Assembly: GCF_021134715.1 (NCBI RefSeq)
Contig: NC_060021.1
Span: 496,001 to 560,000 of the forward strand
Reading direction: 5' to 3'
From: Daphnia pulex
Taxonomy: Eukaryota; Arthropoda; Branchiopoda; Diplostraca; Daphniidae
DNA length: 64,000 bases
Shown here one piece after another: positions 34,401-47,874 of this stretch. The notes below the pieces were generated by a model that saw nothing but the letters and a program-made list of their open reading frames with translations, searched no databases and had not been told where the DNA came from. Position numbers and translations under genes: made by a program. The number at the start of each line of letters is the position of its first letter. Positions within the stretch are counted from its first letter, which is position 1.

Positions 34401-37400
34401 CCCCAAAGTGTTTTTTCTTCTTCTTTTTCCCTTTTGGAAAAATTTCTGCTGAGATTTTTCCTCTTGCGTCAGAATAGAGAAAACGGAAGGAGAGTCTTGA
34501 GGGAGAGAGAGAGGGAAAAAAGGAGGGGGAGCGATTGAATTTCACTCTAGTCGATTGATCCACCCTCGGATGTTGTGCGCCGTGTACAACTTTTTTTGAA
34601 ATAGACCCAATGCTCTCCATAGACACACACATTTCCGCATCTCTGGCGCTGGAGAGGAAACGGAAAAAATCAAATAAAATCAATACGAATTGTTCTGTTC
34701 GTCGTGTATCGAATTTCCAGCATCTTAGCAACGGCTTAGAGACGCCAACACACAAGTATATATACCTTTTGTAACTGTGGGACACTTTTATTTCACTTTT
34801 CCACCCCTGCGCATGGTCGCTAGTGTGCAGCTAGCACTCGTCAAATCATAAAATCGAGGGTTGTGTGACGTCTCAGTCGACATATAGCTCCCCCTTTATA
34901 TTCCATTCTCTCTCTACATGTCAGTATTATTATATCCTCGGTGTTATTTTTCTCAGTTGGAAGAAGAAAAAATCCCAGGCGAGAGGGGGAGGAGGTACCC
35001 TGGACAAAATCCACTAGGACGACATTTTTTTATTTTTTGAAAAAGAAAAATGTTTTCAAAGCGACACCCTCGATTGCCTCCATCGCGTCAGATAAGAAAA
35101 GAGAAGAAAAACAACCCCGGAAAATTCCTTCAAGACTTTCTGCGCTTATAGACGTGCGTGGTGGGTAGTGGATGTTGCGTCGATCGAAAAATCGCTGACG
35201 CAACGATCTAGAATGGGGAAAACAAAGGGACAAAGAACAGCCCATCGCTGTTTGAATCTGTAGCACGCGCATTTGAGGTACCTAACCGAGCTGGAGTATT
35301 GGGCGCAATCTTTGAATATCTACACACTGTGCTCTTTGGCACAGCCTTTTTTGGGGACCCCACCTTTTTTGTATTTTACGACTGAGGGTATATTCGTCAT
35401 CGTGTACACGCAGTTTTCAGGGGCCGCTTGGTGGTGGTGGTGGTGGCAATTGAGTGAAGCCGAATCGGATCAATACGTAAGGCCCTCGACGACATATAGC
35501 CCCAGCAGCCATTCCATTTCAGCCATCAAAATGGGGGAAACAGTTCGACTTTTGTACATTCCTAGATGACGAGGTCGAAATATCGATTGGCATCTTTTTT
35601 CTTTCTGCTGGCCATATAGTCGACTATAGTTCAGTTGCTTATTCACTGATATTTGATTTGATTTCCTTTTTCTTTTCTCCCATCGGCCAATGATTCGCAG
35701 AAGAAAGTAATGAAATACCGACGAGGGTCAACCTGGAGTTTATCGATCGTCCTCATCTATCTATCTTTTTTGCCCCCACTAGCTAGCATTCTCCCTACTA
35801 CCAGCATCTATGCACATGTATTATGTATATGGCTGCTGCTGCACATAGCGCAATATCTCCAAAAGTCTGTCGAGTATCTATTCAGACTATCTGACTCAAT
35901 TCGAGAGTCATCGCGGGGCAGTTGGATAAGAGAAGACCTTTCTCCTTCTAGATTTTTGTTATTAGTTTTTCTTCTTTTTATCCTCTCTCACAATATTTTG
36001 CCGACTGAAACGGATCAATCTCCATGCAGCCGCGAGCTCAGCAAACAAATGCGCTCACAGATATCCGTCAGCAGCAGAAAAAGTTCTTCTTCTCCATTTC
36101 CTTTTCATTTTCTTATATACGAGAGCGTGTTTTCTTCAAAATAACAAACATCCCGTCGTCCATCTCTCAATGTGCATCAGCAGGGCTGGGCTGCTGGGCT
36201 GGGCTGCTGGGAAAAATGGCCGGCTCATATCAGGTTGCCTTCATCGCCTTTCCCCGGCGGGTCACCCAACCCTTAATTCTTTTTATTATTTTTCTTCTTC
36301 GTCAGAACATCAGCCTTGAATTCCTCGACTCGATTCAGCTGGAATCCATTCGATTGAGGTCGATCTGATCATTTCTTCTTTTTGTATTTGGCGCCATCTT
36401 TTTTTATTTTCTTTTACTGCTGCTGCTGCGTTCGATTCTAATCATCTTGTTGGCCATGTCAAGAAGCAAATCATCTGTCCCATGTTCATGTCCCGTCAAT
36501 ACTATCGAGCGTAAAAACCATTGCCAGCAGCTCCATATCGATCCAATTGATCGCTCAGCAGCCCAGCTATATAGTATAGTAGTAGAGACGGACAGAGATA
36601 ATGGACTGACCTCCTTACGGTTGGTCTGTTCAACTTGACGGAACCTACGCCACATCTAATGGATGCCTACACACATCCTCTCTTTCTTTCTCTCTCTGTG
36701 TGTCTCATTTCTTCTTCCACGTCCATGTAATCAGGCAAGCTGCCATCCAAGGGGGTCGTTACATGAGCCAGGCCAACTGTAACATTCACAAAGAACACTG
36801 TAACCATAGTCTGGAGCGACAAAGACTATCACAAGGCTCATCACGGCTAGTTGGGCCGCTCGCTCGACGGGAGGTCAGCTCGAATAATCTGTGCCCAGCA
36901 CAACCGAAATAAGAAAAAAAAAAATGGGGAAACAGCACACATGGGTGGGGGGTTCAAAACGTGATGACGCGATCCAAAAGCCAAAAGCTGGATTTTTTCA
37001 TTGTTCCGGTTGAAGAACAAATAAAAAGGGAAATAAAATAAAAGGTGGACTCGCACAAACGGTCAATGACGCCAGCAGTAGCCAGCACAGCACAGCACCA
37101 GCCACTTGTATAATTATGAAAGGGCCGTTAAAGCACCACAGCTCAGCTCAGCCAGCAGCAGAGTCGTCAACTCGTTTTTAATGATTCGGGAGGGAAGGCG
37201 GTTAAAGCGACGAGCTCATTTGGTGGGGAAAAAAAAAAAAAGAAATTTCCAAAATGTCTCAACTGTTGAAAAAGGCAAAGTTTATCGTCTCGACACCATC
37301 ATCGCGCTTCCAACAGAAAAAACCGTAATGACCCCAACGACTTTTTATTTTCTTTTTTCTTTCATAAAATAAATATCGTGAGACTGTGTCTGATGATGTC

Positions 37401-40400
37401 TATATACTGAGTGATCGTCTCTACTGTACACACACAGCACCCGAAAGAGTGTGTCTTTGACGTCACTGGAATTATTGTGTGTCAAAACGGAATTTGGCGT
37501 GTTGGCTACACACAGCACACGTCATTTTGGTTTGTTTCACTCGGCGGATTTTTCTCCCTTTAGTGAAAACACAAGTCGACAATGCACCACAATGGGCCTC
37601 TCAGTTCTAGAGCTGGTCCGTGATAAGGGCAGACGCGCTTTCTTATGTAAGTGCACGCAAAAGGGCCACGACCCAGCGCAAGAGAGAAAAGCAGAGAGAG
37701 ATAACCACGGCTCATTGATTTCACACCCAGCCGAGCTGCTGCTGCTGCTGCAACTCCCCCCTTCATTGCGGCAGCTTCTCCACACATTCCGCCATTGTGT
37801 CAGCTCCCGGCCTGCGTATACAGTCTAACTTATTCGGCCGGCAATCTGGAGGAATCCAGTCACGCTCCTTTGTCTCTTTTGTCTGCTGCTGCATGCCAGA
37901 TTCTTTCACCCTCAGCACCACCACAAGTCAAGATATTCACAGCATTCATTTCTTTTTGACTATTACACAATCTATCCGGTTGCGTTTTCTTCTCTCGGTC
38001 CGGCACTTGCACACAGTTGTGTGGAAGCGCAGTAGCAGAAAAGGAGAGAAACCAGAGGGGAGAATATTTTTTGTATTTTATATTTTAAAATAAAATGAAG
38101 GCGGCGAAAGGCGAAAGAAGAAGAAGAAATGAAAAAGCTGAAAAACAAATCAAGCCAACTTGATTGATTCCGGCGTGCCATTGATGATTATTCAAATTCT
38201 CCCGCGCGCGATGTGGGATGGATCACAGCTGCTGCTGCTGGGCTGGCAAGTGATGGCGGAAAAAGGAGGGTGTTCCATCACTGTAATCAAAAAAGAAACA
38301 AAAAAATAAAAAAGTTAAAAACGAGATGAAGAAAATACCCCAGCTGTGTCTAGAGAGAGAGAGGGTATGTGGAAGTCGCTGGGAATATTTTAAGGCGGTA
38401 GCCAATCAACAGCCCTGTGGCTGATGGCACGGTCGGTCGCTTTCTTTTGTGATTAGCAGTAGGGGGTCCGTAACGAAATGATCATTTTCCCCCTTTTTCA
38501 TTTTTTTAGATTCTTTTTCCTTCTTCCAAGGAAGAATTAAAATTTCTTTATTGCTATAGACTCGGCTGCTTGATTCTCTCGACATTCTTTTGTGCGCACG
38601 ATATTCCGGCCGCTGACGCCGGACGAGAAGAACCAATAGAATTCTAAGAGACATTAGACTTGGTGTATTTGGTTGAATTTCCTGTTCTGTTGATTAGACG
38701 CTGGCTTTTAATCGGAACAAAGTGGTTAAATGGCACGTAAAGGTTGATTCAATTACGCTCCATTTCCGTTTTAAACGAGCGTCTCACAAAGTCAAATGAC
38801 CGCAGTTGAATCACATTGAATATCATCAGCCGAGCGTGTGTGCTCAATTGAAAAGGAAGGTCATATTATCTGCAATTGCCACATATGCGGATGACGACAA
38901 CGCCGCCGCGCGGTGGGTCTCGATGGCTTTTCACTCCAGCGCATTCCGGCCACCACTGAAAAAGAGATGACGCATTGAGCTTATTTTTCCAGTTCAATTT
39001 ATTATTATTCCATTTGCTTGGTGGTGGTGGTGGTGTGGCGAGCCAGAGATTTCGAGTAGACAGACAGACAGGGATGACATTTTAATAGCTCGCGTGTCCT
39101 TTCAAGTGGCCGTTTCCTTGGTCAACATTATATCCAGCACGTCTAGAATGGTTATGGTGAATGCCTCCCGCTTCTTTTTGACACGAACGAACGCGCATTA
39201 AAAGACTTACCGACACTCTTAAAGACCCAATTTAAGTGTCAACGCGCTCCTATAAGGCCCACCCCGAAGAAATGAAAAACTAAACGCTGCTGTGTTGAAT
39301 GTATCAACATCTTTTATAGATTCCGGAATGACTATTAACATCATCACCATTTGAGACTCGACATTTGAACGTTATAGCGGGTTATATAACGTATTATATT
39401 ATTAGTTTAAATATGGCGGCCACAAGTCAAAGTCTTTTTGATGAATACCAAAAGTTGTGTTGGCTGCGCCGAGTATAGTTGTGCTTCATCTCAATTGCGG
39501 ACGAGGTTTTCTGGCTGCTACTTCGTGACAAATGACCGGATGCTTGAGCCAACTTTGACCTTTACACACGTAGTAGTAGTTATACATGTACTCGCAAGTA
39601 CTACCTTCCCTTTTCCGCCCATATACTATCTATTTCTTTTCTCGACCCCCCAGCTCAGTACAATCCAGATGTGTCCGCCATGCAGCCCCCAAAAATAAAC
39701 CCTTAGCAGTTACGTCAAAATCATTTCGACTCTGAGAGTGACCTTTTGCCATTCGACAGGGGACTGTATAATAATAGAAAATAGACAATTGTCGCAATTG
39801 AAAAAAATATACAAGCATATAGAGTCCCTTTTATAATACTATTTGGAAAAAAACTCAAATGACTGCTTTGTTATTTATTCCCTCGTCCGACTTCCGGCAC
39901 GTGCGGTTTTGGTATTATTCTATACACCGTCGAGAGTCAATATTATACCGTCTGTCATTTTTTCTCTTCTTAATTCAACTGTGTAGGGTTCCCCTTTTTA
40001 TTTGTTGACGAGAAGGAAAAAGATAATTTTCTTTTACAGGAAAAAAAAGTCAAAACAGTCGAGGGAAAGTTGTCGTTTTCCTTTTTTAAAATTGACTTAT
40101 CTTCCAACTAGGAACAACAATCGATATGTTAACGAACGTCTCAAAAACATTGCGTCTAAATTATTTTTTGGAGACGACAGACTTGAATGCAATCTAACAA
40201 AGGCTATGTTATAATAATGGGCTGCTGCTAACGTGATGGGGCTGGACCCGTAAAAAGAAAATGTTATCTTACCATTTCCTGCATAGTGTGTCAATGACAG
40301 CAGGGGCTCAGTATATCCGAGTTGATGGTTCAAACTGATGAAGCGAGAAATGGGCGGGGACTCTGAAGAAAATATTTCTGCCTAAGTTGCTGCTGCACGC

Positions 40401-43400
40401 TTGGTGACACACGCGCATCTCGTCCAACGTTTGACGTGATGAACATTGAAGAGCGTTCCGCCTCCTGTTGGTTTCGTCTTTTGAAAATTCCCGCCTCTCC
40501 CCGAGTGATTTCTGTTGACATTTTCTACGCTCTTCTCTCCCGAAAACAAGCACAGTAGCACTCACTATACAGCTATTGCCCTTTAAAGTGTAGACACATG
40601 TACACAGTTTATATTTATCCGCCTGTGTGTATATTTTCTATGGACCTGCAAACACACACACACACATGGTGTACTACAGCCAAACCCTTGGCCAAACCCT
40701 CGGCAGTATATCTCATCTTGTCAAGTGGCATTAGCTATACTCGTTCCAATAATTTATTTTTATCCCCTTAACTCTCTTCTCTCATCTCTCTTTTGGCTAT
40801 TGTGTGCCGCAAAAATCTGTTTAAAAGAAAAATAACGCTCACTGGCTAAACAGAATCTTTAATGCGCAGGCTCTTCTTCAGCCATGCTGGGAAACAGCTA
40901 TGTAATTTCTGTGGCTGCTGTTTTTCTCATTCGAGCGATAAATCAAAACATCAAATGCCCGGAATAATAAATAGCAGCGGGGTCGAGTTACCCAGCACTA
41001 AAGTCCAACAGTCGTCTAAGGAATCGGAATCTAGGCGACGACAAAATGGCCATTAGACTCTGCTGCTGCTTTCGCTAGTTAACAAACTCTCACTCTTATA
41101 AAATGTCCTGGTGTAGCTGTTTTTAACATGAGCACTGCAGAGTGACATCTTTGAGACGTACTGAAACCAGATAATATGCACCACACGGTTACAACTCTGA
41201 GCTAATTATTTATCTGTTTTTGATTTTATTTTTATGGTACGAATGTCGCTGATGGACGACCAGATTTACAAACCGAGTTCAGGACGACGCCGCAACCGGT
41301 GCAGGGGATCGTTGGTGATTCAGTCATCCTGGAATGTGAGCCACCTCGCGGACATCCGGAGCCGCAGATTCGCTGGAAGAAAAATGGCCAATCGCTGGAG
41401 TTGGATCTCGACCTCGGCGTCGATTCCGAGCGGTAAATACAAACAGCGCACCCAATTTGAATATACATGCAGAATAATAATCAATATTTGTTTGTTTGTT
41501 TGTTTGCTATTTATTCATGGGGGTGGTCTGGTCCGTCTACTGCGCACACCATCTTGAATAACCAAACAGGATCCGAGTGGAGGCGAGCGGCAACTTGGTC
41601 ATCACCAAATTGGCGGCCAGCGACCAGGGACGATACGTTTGTGTGGCCCAGAACACGGTCGGCATCCGCGAGACCTCGCCCGTCTTGTTGACAGTCAACG
41701 GTAAGAGAGATTCTCCGAGCAGCAGCATAAAGTGCACAGCTTCTGCCCTTGCACTACGGCTCTACCCTTCCTGTTTGGGATGTTTGTCTTGGCCGCCGGC
41801 TCTCTCACTTATGATGAAAGATAACCAAGCCAACTGCGCCTTCCATTCTTCCGAAGAAAGACAACAACACACAGACACAGACAGACGGGGTGATCTCGTT
41901 TCACCGTCAAATGTGTGTCGGAGGAAACCTCTTTGTTGGTCGGGTGAACTGGGGCCGACTTTATTTTAAAAAGAAGATTCTGCGCTTGGCAGTTGGCCTT
42001 TATCTCTTTTTCTGAGAACCGACGCCGCCGTGTTTGGGTTCCAAAGATAAAACTTGAAAGTTCAAAGACAAACACACGACGACACCCCCCATATCCTCCT
42101 TGGAGGCTTTTTCCAATCGGAAAACAAGCCAACCCTCTCGCGCTAAACGAAACTAATAGAGACCAAAAACAAACAGTCGAGTTTACATTAACACACACGG
42201 CCAGTTGCGCTACGAGACATTTTGAATAAAGGAAGATGTTATCAATTAGATGTAATCAAATTCACTTCATTAAATAGCCCAAACCCTTTTTACTTTTTGT
42301 TGGTGAATAGATTTTTCGTCTGATTAAGACAAATATTCACATAACTGTCGATCAAATCATTATTGACACGCACGCCGGCCTCACGATCTTCCAAGATTAC
42401 ATAATAAATTGCGTGAATATTTGAATCAATAACGTCATCTCACGTTTTTTTTTTTTTGTTCGTGGTTTGGTGGGAGGGAATAAGAGCTCGTTTGGCTAGT
42501 CCAGCAGTTTCTCCTCTTTCATATGCCAACGTTCTTGATTCAAATAACATAAATAAAAAGAAACGCGTGTGTGTGTGTGCTCAGACTGATGTCCCGACCG
42601 CGCTGGATTCATGAATATTCCCCATTTCATCATGGAAATGAGACGCTGTTAGTGGAGGGAAAGTCGTCGAAAAAACACATGCATGAATTTTAATGGAAAA
42701 CTTGTAGAGAGGTGCGGCCAGGATGCTACTCAACACACAATGATGCAATCGGAGAAATATAAAAGACAATCTCGAGACCCAGTAGTCTCGACTGTCGAAG
42801 GTCTGGACTTGTTCGTCCCGCTTGTTTTGGCTATAACAATATCTTCATATAATATGAATACATGAATACGGGTTGAATGGTCAACTGATGAAGAGGCACC
42901 TTGTTATCTCTCTCTCTCTGTCTGTGTGTTGGTCTAACCCAGGGAAAAAGTCATGAAACGCACAAAATAAAAACCAAATAAAAACGTGTTGTTTTTCATT
43001 TGATTTTTATGCGTTGGCTCATTATATTTCTCCCTATCCAGCTGTTGCCATGCCGACAAAGTTGAGATTCGATAATTTTTAACTCGTCATATTTTAATTT
43101 AAATAGAAATTAATTTTTTTCTTTTCAAATTTTTATTTATTTTCAACAGTTCGACCGGGAGTCATTCGCCCGCCACAAGACGTGACAGCTCTAGTGGGAA
43201 GTGACGTCAATTTCGAGTGCGGAGTGACAGGCGATCCGGCTCCCGTGGTCACTTGGCGGCGCGTTGACGGATCACCCATGCCACCCAACGGACGGACCAG
43301 GCCGGTCGACCACAACAAGTCTGGGCTACTTTCCATTCTGCGAATCGAGAGAATCAGCGCCTCGGACAGTGGCCGCTACCTGTGCAACGTTGAAAACTCC

Positions 43401-46400
43401 CTGGGCTCCAGTTCCGCCTGGGCACAGCTGACGGTCTTGGTGCCGCCCACCTGGGATTTCGGTGCCACCACCAGCAGCGGTAGTAACCAACCCAACAGTA
43501 ATTCTCCGCTGCCAAAGGAAGCCAGGGCTCACGCTGGGCAAACAATCAGCCTGGACTGCCCAGCCGACGGATCACCCAAGCCGCTCATCTTTTGGAATCG
43601 CGAAGGCCGGACGGAACCGTTTTTCGCCAACGCTGCCGTCGACGGAGATTCCCAATCCAGCAGGTGGAGTGTCCTCAACAACGGGACTCTGGTGATCCGT
43701 GACGTGCGCCGAGAGGATGCCTCCGCATTGTGGTGCGCCGCCGTCAACGAAGCTGGAAGTTTGATGGCCCGCACACGACTGGAAGTGACGTCCATCTCGA
43801 CGCCACCACCGGTCGTGATCGAAGTCGGCCCGGCTAATCAGACGCTGCCAGTCAAATCACCGGCGTCGCTTCCCTGTCAGGCAGAGGGCCAACCGGTCAA
43901 ATGGACCAAAGACGGCCGACCAGTCAACGCTAGTTTGGTCCCTGAAAATGTTGGCAGTTTCCAGGCATCTTCTCGTCCACGCATCAGCCTATCCGAGTCT
44001 GGCATGTTGATGATTGAAGACTTGCAACTCAGCGACGCTGGAACCTACACGTGCGAAGTCGGCGAGGAGGATCAATTCGCAGCCTGGACGGCGTCCCTGG
44101 CAGTTGCCAGCCCGACCAACCCCAACGTGGTGTTCCACCGCAGCCCCAGCGACCCAATGGCATTGCCAGGATCGCCATCTCAGCCTCGACTTCTCCATAA
44201 ATCATCGACAAGTTTGACGGTCGGATGGCAGAGTGGATCCAGGATGGGAGCCTCACCTCTTCTCGGTTACACCCTTGAAGTGTTCAGTTCAGCTGAAGAC
44301 GATCAAGGTCAACCTCGGCTGGGAAGTTGGACCTGGACCGGCCCTTTTGTCCAGGTCAAACGAGCCTGGCGTATCATCACCCGTGGCTTGAAAGCCGATC
44401 AGTTCACTCTGAACGACCTCCAGCCGGCCACGTCCTACACTTTCCTGGTGCGAGCTGAAAACAATCACGGACTTTCTCTGCCCAGTCCAGTGTCGCCCTG
44501 GTTCACGACTCTGCCCGCCATGAGACACAGCGGACAAGTGCAGTGGCAATCGGCCGCCGAGTTGGAGGATGTCCGGCAAAGGCTTTCCGTCCCACGACTC
44601 CGCTTGGATCAGGCCCGCTCTCACAACTCGACCAGCGTCCGTCTCTCCTGGCAATTGCTGGATGGCGACAGCGATCCAGCCCTGGATGCCATTCACATTT
44701 GGTACCGCCGGACAGAAGCCAATCCGAATTCCGACGAAGAGGACGAAACGCCAAACGAAGAAGTCGTCATTCCCATGAACAGGATCGCGTCGATTAATCA
44801 TCAAGGATCGTTTTTCCACACGCTGGGCTCACTGTCTCCTTACACGCGTTACATCTTCTTCTTGGTTCCGTCCTTCCGGAATGTTCTCGGACAGCCGTCC
44901 AACAGCAAAATGGAACGCACAATGGAAACCGGTAAGGACGACTATTAAAAATCACGAAATATATTTCTTCAAGGTAATCTGAATTTTAAATTTTAACTTT
45001 TAGTACCGGCTGGTCCACCATTGAATTTGGCTGTTCGCCAATTGAACGCCACTTCAGTTCTCGTTCAATGGCTGCCGCCACCCATCGCCTTGAGAAATGG
45101 AAACATTACTTCGTATCAGGTATTTATATACACCATCTGTCGATAAAATTCTGGCACGAATTCATCAATCATTTCATTTATTATCAACAGATAAGCGTGG
45201 CTCTGGATGGCACTCCCACCAATCCTAGGACTTTACTGGCCAATTTAACCATCCCTGCTCTACCCACGTCCGTTGTGATCGGAGGATTGGTCATGAATAC
45301 AGCCTATTCAATCCAAGCGGCCGCCTGGACATTGATGGGCCTGGGACCGACAAGTTTACCGGTCGTTTATCGAATGGAGCCCGTCATCTTGGCGACCAAC
45401 GTCCGTTCAGATTCATCACCTTCACTGACCAAATCGTCACTGGACGACGAGAATTCCGGAAACGGCGGATCAGATTCAGCGCCGCAAGGAGTCACGCAAG
45501 TGGTCCAGGAAACGTGGTTCATTCTTCTCCTGGGTGGAATACTCCTGGCCATTCTCGTCCTGGGCATCACTGCCATTTTCGTTCACCGGAGTTTGGCCAA
45601 GAAAAAAGCCTTGTCGGCTTTGAGCAAATCCGACCCGATTGTCGACGCCAGTTGTCACGGAATGGGCGTAGGAGTGACGGGTACCATCCGAGGTCGCGAC
45701 GCCTTTTGGTCCCGCGGTTGGTCGACATCCATTGGCAACACCAAAGAAATCGATGCTCAAGCCACGCTTTTGCCTCACGGAGACGGAACGGCCGCTCTGG
45801 CCAATCGCTCACTGGTTCCACCGCCGGAATACGCCGAGCTCCTAGGTCACAGCATGATGAGTCACGACCACCTGCAGCAGCAGCCGCAACATATGCAACA
45901 CCATCAGCATCCGGGTCAATTGAGTCTCAGCTCGTTTCTACCCCGCCGGAACGCGAACGTTCCGCAGCCCCACCCGGCGGCCTATGCCACCACGACGTTG
46001 GTCGCTCATCGCAACAACAACATGCAACAACAGCAGGTTGGCGGCAACCACCACGACCCTTACATGGCTTCGTGTTCGGCCTTCTCCGCCTCCGATTCGA
46101 GCGGTTACACGACGGACGAATTGGGCGAGCGCTGCCGCCGGGCCTATCCATCAGGGAAGAGCTCCAAAAGCCGACAGAGTAACAATAGTAACGGTGTGAA
46201 ACTGCTGCCCAACCTGGGTGAATTATTACCTCCTCCGCCGCGTCACCCCCCACCTTCCAGCCCTTCACAGAGCGTGTTTGATCGACCGAATCACGAGGTA
46301 TAGAGTATCATATTCTCACGCATACAACTATTTCATTTAATCAATTTTCTTCTTTTGGAACTTGACAGACGTTAGCCAGTCATTTCGTTTTCAAGAACGC

Positions 46401-47166
46401 ATCTCACAATAACGGACCTTCACTGCCAGTTCACAATTCGCCAGCCCTATCCAAGCGAAACGGATTGACTCCGACGGTTACTGGAGTGAATCCAACCAGG
46501 AGGTCATCAGTCTCCCCATTGGCCAGCAACAGCAGTGCCACCGGTTCCAACGGTTCAAGATACTCCCCCGATCACTACCAAGTTGTCGCCGAGGAGGAAC
46601 CAAATTCGCCGGAAGACAACGAAGAGGTCAGCGACTCTGGAAGCAACGAGTACGCTTACGCCTATCACAACCCCATAGAAAATGTAAGGCCAACTGGAGT
46701 GATGCCCCCAGTCAACCAGGATCTTTGCAATATTGCCTATCCACGGCTCAACAGCTACGTACGGCCGTTTAACTCGCATCAGAACTATCAGGGACCACCT
46801 AATAAGCATCCCAACAGCAAGTGTAGTAACTACGATCCACCTCGCAGTCTCACAAGTCATTTGCTACCCAACGGCTCCTGTTTCGTCGACCGGACAGTCC
46901 AACCCATCGAATCGCCAAGGATTGCCATGAAGAATTTCTCGACTGGCAAACATTTTTCATACGAACCTTCTCATCATTTCCCCGAACGAGGAGCCCAGTC
47001 AGAATGCAACAACTTTGGAGGGGATGGCGATGATGAGGATGACAGCGGATCTGACGATGCTGGATGCCAAATGGTTTTGCAGAACGAGAACATCGATAAC
47101 GAGTCTTCGCTCTATGCAGAGGCTCACAACTACGATCTGGCTGTTCACCAGCAGGCGAGAGAATAA
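22470..47166 (+). CDS. robo: Roundabout axon guidance receptor (Robo), eight coding exons, 1519 aa
   Basis: Single-pass receptor for Slit. Exons: 22470-22560, 31969-32334, 41264-41432, 41570-41700, 43150-44931, 45004-45119, 45191-46297, 46369-47166; all junctions keep frame. The signal peptide is at 1-29 ([18 protein letters not shown]). Ig1 (about 34-150) starts with the family signature [20 protein letters not shown]. Ig2 (155-250) has [20 protein letters not shown]. Ig3 to Ig5 run to about 555, then three FN3 domains to about 945 and a membrane segment at about 994-1016 ([19 protein letters not shown]). The cytoplasmic tail carries CC0-like PPEYAELL (about 1096), CC1 YATTTLV (about 1150) and CC2-like [11 protein letters not shown] (about 1230); CC3 was not identified with confidence. 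A Ser-rich insert (77-105) sits in Ig1. CC2 binds Enabled in fly Robo. Length and domain order match the family. Confidence 0.97.
22561..31968 (+). other. Robo intron 1 (9.4 kb)
   Basis: Separates the signal-peptide exon from Ig1. It contains many simple-sequence and pyrimidine-rich tracts, (GTCA)5 at 29,051-29,070, and GGCCTGGCCTGGCCTGG at about 30,631-30,648. The frames up to 179 codons (28,161-28,700) are low-complexity and unlike any family; none is called as a gene. It probably holds enhancers, as large first introns of guidance receptors often do. Confidence 0.6.
29051..29070. repeat. (GTCA)5 microsatellite
   Basis: Five perfect GTCA units inside robo intron 1. Confidence 0.95.
32335..41263 (+). 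other. Robo intron 2 (8.9 kb)
   Basis: Lies between Ig1 and Ig2. It contains (GGT)n runs at about 35,430-35,446 and 39,020-39,037 and GGGCTGGGCTGCTGGGCTGG near 36,184. Frames such as 35,710-36,144 and 34,324-34,785 have no domain or splice support. The acceptor of exon 3 (GACCAG at 41,258-41,263) lies about 30 bases after its T-rich tract, with no other AG between. Confidence 0.6.
41701..43149 (+). other. Robo intron 4 (1.45 kb)
   Basis: Between Ig2 and Ig3. No gene is seen on either strand. It carries a poly(T) run at about 42,448 and a GT run at about 42,567-42,580. Confidence 0.6.
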
Positions 47167-47334
47167 TATCATTCAGAGCTAATTTGTGAAATTATACGCA
47201 CTTTTCTTGTGAAAAAAAAAATCAATAATTAATAATGACAATGAAAAATGTTCCCTGTAAATAATCTCGTTCAATTTTAACAAGTTATTGTCTAGTCATG
47301 TGGAAGCTTGTTTGTATGATACGTGTACAGCTAC

Positions 47335-47340
47335 AATAAA
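47335..47340 (+). terminator. Probable robo polyadenylation signal AATAAA
   Basis: First canonical AATAAA after the robo stop, 169 bp downstream. Confidence 0.5.
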
Positions 47341-47874
47341 CGCGGGTCATTCCATGAATGCACTAGTGATTTTTAAAAATTATAGATGATTTTACGACTT
47401 TAGTTTCTGAGTTGGAAATTCAATTTATTTGCAAGAAAATGTTAGGAATTTGGATCAATAACAAAAGTAATGACATATCTGTATTGACTGATTTTTTCAT
47501 TTAGCCCGAGATGAATGAAAGCAAAGTTGAGCAACAGCTGCAACAGGAAAAATTCTGCTGTACTGACTATTTGGCAGCATCCAAAAAGTTTTTCACACTT
47601 AGACGGAATGATCGACGATCAAATTGACTAACAAGGACTATCTGAAATTCGTCAACTGCTAATGATGGGGGAAACAGTATATCCAAGTACGGTACTGGAG
47701 GAGGTGGGATTGTCTTCATTAGACATCCAGGATTGGGACTACGATTTGATTTGAGAGCAGTCTGGAGATCCCAAATTTTTATTTTACACGAATTTTCGCA
47801 GCCAACGATGTATTTATTTGAAACAAGCCTAATTGAATGAATAAATTGATTAAATATGTATCAGACATCGAATT
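47341..47874 (+). other. Robo/F-box tail-to-tail interval with short coding-like remnants
   Basis: After a TTTAG acceptor at about 47,500-47,504 a frame reads PEMNESKVEQQLQQEKFCC and ends at about 47,627. A second frame reads IRQLLMMGETVYPSTVLEE and then VGLSSLDIQDWDYDLI to a stop at about 47,754. An in-frame TAA separates it from its upstream part (MIDDQID). This could be a pseudogene scrap or an unusual 3' exon; not recognised. Confidence 0.3.

Noticed and set aside
34324..34785. 153-codon minus-strand frame in robo intron 2
   Set aside because: Composition is driven by A/G-rich simple sequence; antisense to the intron of a well-supported gene.
35710..36144. 144-codon frame with hydrophobic N-terminus in robo intron 2
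   Set aside because: Looks like a signal or membrane segment but follows pyrimidine-rich intronic DNA; no promoter, homologue or splice support.
44289..44819. 176-codon minus-strand frame
   Set aside because: Exact shadow of robo FN3 coding sequence on the opposite strand.
45514..46182. 222-codon plus-strand frame
   Set aside because: Out-of-frame shadow of the robo cytoplasmic exon, which has the correct frame and conserved CC motifs.
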